Positions 1 through 5,043 of a DNA stretch of 6,079 bases are shown in pieces. The DNA comes from JALONO01 sp038209965 (GTDB lineage Bacteria > Bacteroidota > Bacteroidia > Cytophagales > Thermoflexibacteraceae): positions 1 through 6,079 of the forward strand of contig JBBQXF010000180.1 of assembly GCA_038209965.1 (NCBI GenBank), read 5' to 3'. The position numbers and the translations under genes were made by a program. The first letter of the stretch is position 1; each line of letters opens with the position of its first letter. Under the pieces are notes generated by a model. The model searched no databases, was not told the DNA's origin, and saw nothing but the letters and a program-made list of their open reading frames with translations.

Positions 1-88
1 ACTTTGATGATTCACTTTTTAGCTTTCGCTTCCAAGATTCAAGCGTATTTCGCTCTTCGTCTGATAAATAAAGTCGGTAAATTGTCAT
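1..88 (-). CDS. N-terminal fragment of a probable IS630-type transposase (runs off left edge)
   Basis: An ATG at 88 opens a frame that is still open at position 1, giving 29 residues that begin MTIYRLYLSDEERNTLESWK and continue with a very basic stretch (RKLKSESSK). A short beta-like start, then L-S/T-D-E-E-R-x-x-L-E and a basic helix is what I remember from the N-terminal helix-turn-helix domain of IS630/Tc1-like transposases. The catalytic DDE domain would lie beyond the left edge, so function cannot be confirmed. The start is preceded by an A-rich leader without a Shine-Dalgarno site. An 8-bp inverted repeat lies 19 bases upstream. The gene is divergent from the fusion gene at 869. It could instead be another small HTH protein. 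Coding status is fairly likely; family assignment is moderate to weak. Confidence 0.45.
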   Translation of the reverse strand, partial: MTIYRLYLSDEERNTLESWKRKLKSESSK

Positions 89-106
89 ATATTTGTCTTT
101 TATTCT

Positions 107-135
107 AATAACAAACAAGACAACATATTGTTATT
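107..135. repeat. 8-bp perfect inverted repeat upstream of the transposase-like start
   Basis: AATAACAA at 107-114 is matched by its exact reverse complement TTGTTATT at 128-135 with a 13-base spacer. It sits 19 to 47 bases in front of the minus-strand ATG at 88, where an operator or part of an insertion-sequence end would be expected. The spacer includes a smaller inverted repeat (AACA/TGTT). Because the other end of the presumed element is outside the window, I cannot tell a terminal repeat from an operator or from chance in AT-rich DNA. Confidence 0.3.
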
Positions 136-222
136 TAAACAGTAGCACAAGAGATTCATTGAAATATAACAAGCCACTGTACAACAGCATTCCAAACTCA
201 TTCCGTTAGGTATAAAGCGGGC

Positions 223-239
223 CTGCCAGTTGCTGGTAG
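223..239. repeat. Short hairpin (7-bp stem, 3-base loop)
   Basis: CTGCCAG at 223-229 can pair with CTGGTAG at 233-239 (six Watson-Crick pairs and one G-T) around the loop TTG. On the plus strand it is followed within a few bases by a run of five T, which resembles a weak intrinsic terminator. No plus-strand gene is seen upstream, so its role is open. It could end a transcript that starts inside the non-coding region, or it could be chance. Confidence 0.3.
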
Positions 240-795
240 TTACTTTTTGATTTAGCAAAAGCATAGCAAATTTCGCCACTTTTTTGTCAATAAATAAGTT
301 GCCTTTTATTTCAAAGAGCTTGGGAAAGTACTATTTAAATTCCTTTAAAATGGCACTTTTATCTATTGTCGAATCCCTGTTTGTATCAGCCCGCCGCTCC
401 GGCCCATTTAGGTATGGTGTGCTCATTTAGCCGGCATTTTCGCTCATGCTCACGCTTGCCAGTGGTCAGCCCCAAACTATTTGCGTCACTTTTCGTATTT
501 TTTGGGAACAAACCCCAGCTTTCGGTCAGGCCGGATCAAGATTGCTGCGCTTTTGCTGGTTAGCTTGGGCCCAGCTATTTTTCTTCGGCAGCGGTTTGGG
601 CAGGTCGTTCAATGAGTGCCCGCCGCCGATATTCGCACGTGGGTAGCGAGCAAAAGCCCGGCCATGCAAAAATTAATTGGCAAATTTGGATGTTTTGGCG
701 AAAGGGCTCAATTTACTAATCAGTTTACTACCTTGGTTGGCTGTAGGTAAAAAACAGTCGAGTACGCTTGCAACGCTCCAAGGCAAATATACGTA

Positions 796-823
796 CTGTC
801 AAAATGAAGCCGATTAATATAAC
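796..823 (+). promoter_or_regulatory. Possible promoter of the ankyrin-dehydrogenase gene
   Basis: CTGTCA at 796-801 and TATAAC at 818-823 are separated by 16 bases and lie 46 bases upstream of the ATG at 869. They resemble a general sigma-70-type -35/-10 pair. The usual Bacteroidota promoter instead has TAnnTTTG near -7, and I see no good copy of it here. If the gene was acquired from another lineage, a sigma-70-type promoter would be reasonable. The evidence is only the two hexamers and their spacing. Confidence 0.2.
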
Positions 824-851
824 AACTCAACTAATCAGAATAAATAACAAA

Positions 852-865
852 AATTAAATTTAATT
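852..865. promoter_or_regulatory. 14-bp perfect palindrome just before the start codon at 869
   Basis: AATTAAATTTAATT reads the same on both strands and ends 3 bases before the ATG, exactly where a ribosome binding site would lie. There is no Shine-Dalgarno sequence, so initiation must rely on an unstructured A/T-rich leader. The palindrome could act as an operator or fold in the mRNA and reduce initiation. Composition makes such palindromes easier to get by chance, so confidence in a function is low although the symmetry itself is exact. Confidence 0.3.
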
Positions 866-868
866 GGT

Positions 869-2155
869 ATGTCACACGGTGATTGGAAAGATATGTTTTT
901 GGGGGTTCAAAACAATGACCTTGAATTAGTGCAGTTTTACATCAAGATGGGAATAGATATCAACTATCAACATCCTGAATTTATGACCAGTCCCCTCATT
1001 GAAAGCATCAGTTGTCGTCATCCGCAAATGACCGCAATGCTGTTACAAAACGGTGCTTCCCCAACTATCCATGAAGCTGGCTCTAATAAAAGTCCACTCA
1101 AGATTGCACGCGAACTCAAGAACATTGAAGCAATAAAAATACTCAATCAGTATTTGGAATCGGGGCAACAAAACATCTCCGATTCCACCGTTGCCAGTCT
1201 TTCTCGCAAACCGACTATGAAAGCCGCCATTTGTACTAAATATGGGGGGCCGGAAGTCTTAAAAATTCAGGAAATTGCCAAACCTTTCCCGGAAAATAAT
1301 GAAATACTTATCAAAATAATAGCTACGGCCGTTAATTCAGGGGATGTAAGGGTGAGAGGACTTGCGGTTGAGGGTCTTATGAAAATTATTATGCGTTTGG
1401 TATTGGGGATTTCAAAACCAAGAAAACCAGTTTTGGGGACGGTATATGCTGGCATTGTGGAAAGTGTTGGCCCCAGCGTTTCAAAATTTGAAGTGGGGGA
1501 TAAAGTGTTCGGAATGACCGGTTTTAATTTTGGAACTTACGCCGAATATGTTGCAGTTAATGAAAAAAGTAATGCTGCAACAATGCCTGGCAATACTACT
1601 TTTGAAGAAGCAGTTTCTTTGATTTTTGGCGGACAAACTGCGATATATTTTTTAGAGAAAGCCAAAATACGAGAAAAGCTGAACCCGACAATATTGATCA
1701 TTGGCGCAACCGGTTCAGTCGGCACGGCTGCGGTGCAGCTAGCGAAATTTTTTGGGGCTGAGGTTACCGCAGTTTGTAGCTCTGCTGGTCTTATGTTGAT
1801 GAAAACATTGGGGGTAACGAACATAATCCTGTATGACAAGGATGACTTTACTCAGACAACCAAAAAGTTTGATATCATTTTTGATGCTGTCGGCAAAACT
1901 ACCAAAAGCCAATGTGAAAAACTTTTAGCGAAGGACGGGATATACAAAACTGTTGGTGGATTAGAATATGCGTCCGAATCTCAGCAACAATTGGAATTGA
2001 TTAAAGAACTTAGTGAGAAAGGTGAATACAAAGCTGTTATCGACAAAACTTTCTCATTGGATAACGTGGTAGAAGCTCACCAATACGTTGATACTGGCAG
2101 AAAAAAAGGCAACGTAATCCTTAAAATCAGCGATGATACTAGTTTAAACTACTAA
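869..2155 (+). CDS. Ankyrin-repeat / zinc-free medium-chain dehydrogenase (quinone oxidoreductase-like) fusion protein
   Basis: This 428-residue protein has two parts. Residues about 5-97 form three ankyrin repeats with the DxxLVxFxIxxGxDxN, SPLIxS...MLLxxGAxP and SPLxIA patterns. After a Ser/Thr-rich linker (98-116), residues 117-428 form a complete NAD(P)-dependent medium-chain dehydrogenase: the entry MKAAICTKYGGPEVL, a GroES-like catalytic domain, and a Rossmann fold with GATGSVG at 279-285 and a C-S-S turn at 303-305 where NADPH-preferring members bind the 2'-phosphate. IFDAVG (337-342) and a GNVILKI C-terminus are also typical. The Cys/His zinc ligands and the four-Cys structural lobe are absent, so it should reduce quinones or enones rather than act as a zinc alcohol dehydrogenase; the substrate is unknown. 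No signal peptide or membrane segment is seen, so it is probably cytoplasmic. An internal ATG at 1217 could start a free-standing dehydrogenase. The DNA is more AT-rich than the genes to the right, suggesting acquisition. Family confidence is high; the benefit of the fusion is unknown. Confidence 0.9.
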   Translation: MSHGDWKDMFLGVQNNDLELVQFYIKMGIDINYQHPEFMTSPLIESISCRHPQMTAMLLQNGASPTIHEAGSNKSPLKIARELKNIEAIKILNQYLESGQQNISDSTVASLSRKPTMKAAICTKYGGPEVLKIQEIAKPFPENNEILIKIIATAVNSGDVRVRGLAVEGLMKIIMRLVLGISKPRKPVLGTVYAGIVESVGPSVSKFEVGDKVFGMTGFNFGTYAEYVAVNEKSNAATMPGNTTFEEAVSLIFGGQTAIYFLEKAKIREKLNPTILIIGATGSVGTAAVQLAKFFGAEVTAVCSSAGLMLMKTLGVTNIILYDKDDFTQTTKKFDIIFDAVGKTTKSQCEKLLAKDGIYKTVGGLEYASESQQQLELIKELSEKGEYKAVIDKTFSLDNVVEAHQYVDTGRKKGNVILKISDDTSLNY

Positions 2156-2405
2156 CATTTGCTCAATCTCATCAAGTTAAACATTTTTTTCAGCCCAATC
2201 GGCGATTGGCCCTGATTCGCCAAAAACGTAGCCTTTTTTGTAAAAACAGTGGTTCCAAAAACCCCGTCCTTTTTCATTGGCTCAAAAAGGCAACAAACTT
2301 GGCCCAATGTAATCTGCACCACGGGTGAACCGCAATAGCCACCCAGCCAATAAAAGCCTCGGGCAAGTGATCTCACAAATCACTCAGAAATGGCTACGCC
2401 CGCTG
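2156..2405. other. Convergent intergenic gap with inverted repeats, possible termination region
   Basis: The plus-strand fusion gene and the minus-strand hydrolase end here face to face. Inverted repeats seen: GTTTAA (2142-2147) with TTAAAC (2177-2182), followed by seven T, a weak candidate terminator for the plus gene; CCAATC/GATTGG around GGC at 2195-2209; GGCGA/TCGCC at 2201-2221, which competes with the previous one; and CCTTTTT/AAAAAGG around 9 bases at 2268-2290. None is a textbook GC-rich stem followed directly by a T-run. A minus-strand frame (2376-2152, GTG start) spans the gap, but its translation has no domain I recognise. Termination in both directions is expected from the layout, not proven. 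Confidence 0.35.
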
Positions 2406-3230
2406 TTACTTGGCGTGGGTATTGACAAAAGTAATGATCATGGGGATCAAGGCACCCCAGGCCTCGACCAAATCATGCCCCACGTTGGGCTGGGGGGCCA
2501 ATTGGGCGGCCACGCCAGCCCGGATCAACTTGGAGTGGGCAGCCACCGACTGCTGATAGGGCACAACACTGTCGGCCGTGCCGTGGATAAACAGCGTGGG
2601 GGGAGCATTGGCCGAAATGGCATTGATCGGGCTGGCGGCTTGCCAAGCGGTCATGTTGGTGGCCAGTTTGCCCCCAATGTAGGATTCGATCATTCCTCCA
2701 ACTGGTTCGTTGCCCATTCGGTTGCCTATCAAGATCGGATTGGTCAGATCGGTTGGCCTGGAGATGGGGATCACCGCTTTCACCCGTTTGGCAGGATCAT
2801 ATTGGTACGCATACAACAGGGATAGGTGTGCGTCCGCACTTCCGCCAAACAGGGCAATCCGGCGGTCGGAAATGTTCCACTCGCTGCTCTTGGCCCCGAT
2901 CAAGTCTAGGGCCATGCCAATATCAATCATTTGGGCGGGGTGGATGAAGTTTTCTGGGATACGGGTGAGCCGATAATTGAGGCTGATGAACACAAAACCT
3001 TGTTGCTGGAAAAAAACTGCTCCGTCTTTGATTTCCCCTTTGTCGCCCAAGTACCACCCGCCCCTGTGCAGGTACAGGATGATCCGACTGTTGGCCGTCC
3101 GATTTTTGGGCAGATAAACATCCATTTTTTGCCGGAAATGGGCACCGTAAGCCACATCGGGCAAAATAAGGTCTTCGTTGGCCGAAACGGGGCTTTGTGC
3201 TGGGGGAGTACACCCACCAAAAACCGGCAA
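2406..3230 (-). CDS. Alpha/beta-hydrolase (carboxylesterase/lipase-like), probably a frameshifted lipoprotein
   Basis: The in-frame product from the only available start, a TTG at 3230, has 274 residues and the order of a COG0657-type esterase. It has MDVYLPKN, an oxyanion-loop motif HRGGW (55-59), LNYRL, the nucleophile elbow GGSAD with Ser131, DLT, HGTAD with acid Asp220, and VGHDL with His252. The Ser-Asp-His triad is therefore intact. Three glycines normally conserved are changed: HGGGW to HRGGW (56), GxSxG to GGSAD (133) and SGPTDL to SRPTDL (158), each explainable by one G-to-A change. The first residues contain GGCTPPAQSP, which looks like a lipoprotein cleavage site and linker, but the hydrophobic signal segment lies in another frame upstream (see 3221-3259). 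The enzyme would be expected on the periplasmic side of a membrane. It follows bioA closely and is probably co-transcribed. It may be a decaying gene or carry sequence errors. The substrate is unknown. Confidence 0.8.
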   Translation of the reverse strand: MPVFGGCTPPAQSPVSANEDLILPDVAYGAHFRQKMDVYLPKNRTANSRIILYLHRGGWYLGDKGEIKDGAVFFQQQGFVFISLNYRLTRIPENFIHPAQMIDIGMALDLIGAKSSEWNISDRRIALFGGSADAHLSLLYAYQYDPAKRVKAVIPISRPTDLTNPILIGNRMGNEPVGGMIESYIGGKLATNMTAWQAASPINAISANAPPTLFIHGTADSVVPYQQSVAAHSKLIRAGVAAQLAPQPNVGHDLVEAWGALIPMIITFVNTHAK

Positions 3231-3259
3231 GTGAGCCAGAAAATCCAGTGGTGGGGCAT
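3221..3259 (-). other. Out-of-frame lipoprotein signal segment of the downstream hydrolase
   Basis: An ATG at 3259, 42 bases after the bioA stop and behind an A-rich leader, encodes MPHHWIFWLTCRF, a short n-region and a hydrophobic core without a partner in its own frame. The hydrolase frame has no ATG upstream and is closed by a TGA at about 3282. Adding one T to the T5 run (A5 on the plus strand, 3219-3223) joins the two as ...CRFFGGCTPP, placing Cys17 as the lipid-modified residue. This strongly suggests that the true start is 3259 and that one base was lost, either in the genome or in sequencing. A -1 ribosomal slip on the T-run is possible but less likely. Confidence 0.5.
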
Positions 3260-3301
3260 TGGTCGAGTTTTTTGGAGAAAATCAGCGAGCAATCGGTCGG
3301 A

Positions 3302-4594
3302 TCAGGGCTGGTTGAGCAACTCTTCAATTACCCCGTAGACCATACCCAACTCATCATGGGTGATGCAATACGGCGGCAAAATGTAAACGACATTGCCCAA
3401 CGGCCGCAATAGTACGTTGCGATCCAAAAAATAATAGTACAGGGAGTTGCGGGCTTCGTTAAAATAACCCGTGTCGCCGCTCTGCTCCAGTTCCAGCGCC
3501 AAAATAGTGCCCAGGGTGCGCACCACCCGCACCTGGTTGGTGTATTGCCGTCGGATTTTGGCCGCAAACTGGGCGTGCTGTTGCCCAATCCCAGCAATTT
3601 GCCGCCGACATTCGGTGTAAAGCAGCAGATCCAAACTGGCATTGGCGGCGGCGCAGGCCAACGGATTGGCCGTGTAGGAATGGCCGTGGAAGAAGGTTTT
3701 CATCAGATCGCCCGACTGGAACGCCGCTTGGATCTGGGCCGAGCAAGTGGTGGCCCCGAGGGGCAAAAACCCGCCCGTAATGCCTTTGGACAGGCATATA
3801 ATGTCGGGCTGGTGGGCCAAATGGGCCGAAGCAAAGAGCTGGCCCGTGCGCCCGAAACCCGTCATCACTTCATCGGCAATGCAGAGCACGCCCCGCGCCT
3901 GGGCCACGGCCATCAGTTGGTCAAGGAAAGCGGGCGGGTACATACGCATCCCGCTGGCCCCCTGCACGAGCGGCTCAAAAATGAACGCCCCCACTTGGCC
4001 TTGGGCAGTCAACTGGTCAAACTGGGCCAATACGGCCGCTTCGTTTTCGGGGGTGGGGAATGGGATAAAATCCACCTCAAACAGATACGGGCGGAAGGGT
4101 GCGTTGAACGGGCTGGGATCGCCCACCGACATGGCCCCGAAAGTGTCGCCGTGGTAGGATCCTTCCATGGCAATGATCCGGGGCTTGGGCTGGCCCAGGT
4201 TGTAAAAATATTGAAATGCCATTTTGAGGGCCACTTCATTGGCCGTGCTGCCATTGTCGGAGAAAAAGACCTTGGCTTGGTTGCTGGGCAAGATGGCCAA
4301 CAATCGCTCGGCCAATTGCACGGCTGGGGCATGGGTAAACCCCGCAAAAATGACGTGTTCCAACGTTTGGGCCTGTTGGGCCACCGCATTGGCAATGTGG
4401 GGGTGGGCATGTCCGTGCAGGTTGACCCACCACGAAGCAATGGCATCCAAGATTGGGCGGCCATCGGCAGTGTACAGATAGGCTCCCTGCGCTTTGACCA
4501 CCTCAAGTGGAGGACGCAAGCCGACCAGTGGGGTGAAGGGGTGCCAAATGGCTTGGGCATCACGGGTGATCAGCCCTTGGGGGTTAGTTGACAT
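3302..4594 (-). CDS. bioA: Adenosylmethionine-8-amino-7-oxononanoate aminotransferase (DAPA synthase)
   Basis: BioA transfers the amino group of S-adenosylmethionine to 8-amino-7-oxononanoate (KAPA), giving 7,8-diaminopelargonate, the third-last step of cytoplasmic biotin synthesis, using PLP. The 430-residue product is full length for the family and colinear with it: IWHPFTPL (16-23), SWWVNLHGH (54-62), the phosphate-binding GSTA (115-118), YHGDTFGAMSVGD (147-159), EPLVQGASGM (207-216), DEVMTGFGRTG with PLP-contacting Asp241, LSKGITGG with the Schiff-base Lys270, FFHGHSYTANPLACA (301-315), and RPLGNVVYILPPYC (397-410). The W-W and YHGDT motifs separate BioA from ornithine or GABA aminotransferases. 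The ATG at 4594 fits the usual N-terminus. No other bio gene is in the window. The 83-bp AT-rich leader suggests its own promoter, and the hydrolase follows 42 bases later. No inactivating change is seen. Confidence 0.97.
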   Translation of the reverse strand: MSTNPQGLITRDAQAIWHPFTPLVGLRPPLEVVKAQGAYLYTADGRPILDAIASWWVNLHGHAHPHIANAVAQQAQTLEHVIFAGFTHAPAVQLAERLLAILPSNQAKVFFSDNGSTANEVALKMAFQYFYNLGQPKPRIIAMEGSYHGDTFGAMSVGDPSPFNAPFRPYLFEVDFIPFPTPENEAAVLAQFDQLTAQGQVGAFIFEPLVQGASGMRMYPPAFLDQLMAVAQARGVLCIADEVMTGFGRTGQLFASAHLAHQPDIICLSKGITGGFLPLGATTCSAQIQAAFQSGDLMKTFFHGHSYTANPLACAAANASLDLLLYTECRRQIAGIGQQHAQFAAKIRRQYTNQVRVVRTLGTILALELEQSGDTGYFNEARNSLYYYFLDRNVLLRPLGNVVYILPPYCITHDELGMVYGVIEELLNQP

Positions 4595-4677
4595 TTTATA
4601 CCAATATTAAAATTATTTCAAATACATTAACTGGTTTACTATTTTATTTGGGGTGAAATACTTGCGGTTGAGCACGT
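4595..4677 (-). promoter_or_regulatory. AT-rich leader and probable promoter of bioA
   Basis: The 83 bases between the small membrane protein gene and bioA are much richer in A and T than the genes around them. On the minus strand TGTATTTG (4626-4619) differs by one base from the Bacteroidota -7 consensus TAnnTTTG and would give a leader of roughly 20 bases. No convincing -33 TTTG is found about 20 bases further up. There is no Shine-Dalgarno site in front of the ATG. No BirA/BioR-type palindrome was recognised. Confidence 0.3.
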
Positions 4678-4974
4678 TCAACGTCGTTTGATTAGTTTTT
4701 GATAACGCTGCTCATTAAAGTACCAAGTGACCAAGCCGTAAATCGGTCCGCCAAACACGCCATAAAACAAGAACCAGAACGGTAGTTCCCACGAAAAGCA
4801 AGTGGCGAGAATGGCCGCCCACGATCCGCCACGCACCATAAAGGCTTGATAGCAAGTCATAATCGTGGTCATGATCGTGGCCCAAGCCAAACCGGTATAA
4901 AGGACAAACCGCACTTTGCCCCGTTGCCTTTTGGCTTCCCAATCGGCCAAAAATCGTTTTTGCAATTCCGTCAT
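4678..4974 (-). CDS. Small two-pass membrane protein of unknown function
   Basis: From the ATG at 4974 the product has 98 residues: a charged N-terminal helix (MTELQKRFLADWEAKRQRGK), a first hydrophobic segment at about 22-46, a short Arg-Gly-Gly turn, a second aromatic-rich segment at about 60-86, and a basic tail ending KLIKRR. This is a hairpin membrane protein with both ends predicted inside by the positive-inside rule. The W-E-x-K-R-x-x-G-K start resembles small uncharacterised membrane proteins I remember from Bacteroidota and Firmicutes; no function is known to me. A TTG at 5019 would give 113 residues, but the extra 15 are polar and less family-like, so I prefer the ATG. It lies 69 bases after the NUDIX gene, on the same strand, and is likely part of that transcript. 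Confidence 0.75.
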   Translation of the reverse strand: MTELQKRFLADWEAKRQRGKVRFVLYTGLAWATIMTTIMTCYQAFMVRGGSWAAILATCFSWELPFWFLFYGVFGGPIYGLVTWYFNEQRYQKLIKRR

Positions 4975-5043
4975 AGCGATAAGGTTGGTGGTCAATCGTT
5001 GCGTGTTCCGGCTGGACAATTTTTGGTTTTTTGCTGTCAGGCT

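Larger units (their letters stand above)
89..868. other. 780-bp region without a supportable gene
   Basis: This stretch separates the divergent transposase-like start (88, minus) from the ankyrin-dehydrogenase start (869, plus). It falls into an AT-rich part (89-365), a GC-richer core (about 366-660) and an AT-rich leader (661-868). Short frames in the core (366-563 and 446-646) open with non-ATG or internal codons, and their translations are rich in Cys, Pro and Ser with no recognisable domain; the minus strand of the core has frequent stops. Small structures listed separately are an 8-bp inverted repeat at 107-135, a hairpin at 223-239 and a palindrome at 852-865. I recognise no tRNA, riboswitch or attachment site here. 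The core may be a decayed gene or a recombination remnant, but nothing in it identifies the source. Confidence 0.6.

Noticed and set aside
164..211. Possible integron attC site (TAAC at 167-170 and GTTAGGT at 205-211, each matching outer core-site patterns)
   Set aside because: Only the outer TAAC/GTTA bases pair. The inner boxes do not form the required second stem, the right-hand spacing is far too long, and at 48 bases the unit is shorter than known sites. No integrase or other cassette site was found.
366..646. Two overlapping 65-66 codon plus-strand frames in the left non-coding region
   Set aside because: One starts at TTG. Composition (Cys, Pro, Phe, Ser-rich) and lack of any motif suggest chance frames.
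1217..2155. Zinc-dependent alcohol dehydrogenase annotation for the fusion partner
   Set aside because: The catalytic Cys/His zinc ligands and the four-Cys structural site are missing, so it belongs to the zinc-free branch.
2152..2376. 74-codon minus-strand frame after the hydrolase
   Set aside because: It has a GTG start and no recognised domain, and it crosses the hairpin-rich gap and the 3' end of the fusion gene. It could be a remnant but cannot be supported as a gene.
2325..2825. 166-codon plus-strand frame opposite the hydrolase
   Set aside because: It is Gly/His/Asn-rich, has no family resemblance and overlaps a real gene on the other strand.
3545..4591. 348-codon open frame on the plus strand opposite bioA
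   Set aside because: It is an antisense shadow of bioA produced by its codon bias. The translation has no domain, and bioA is unmistakable on the other strand.
4975..5019. TTG start giving a 113-residue version of the small membrane protein
   Set aside because: The ATG at 4974 gives a compact family-like N-terminus, and nothing supports the rarer start.
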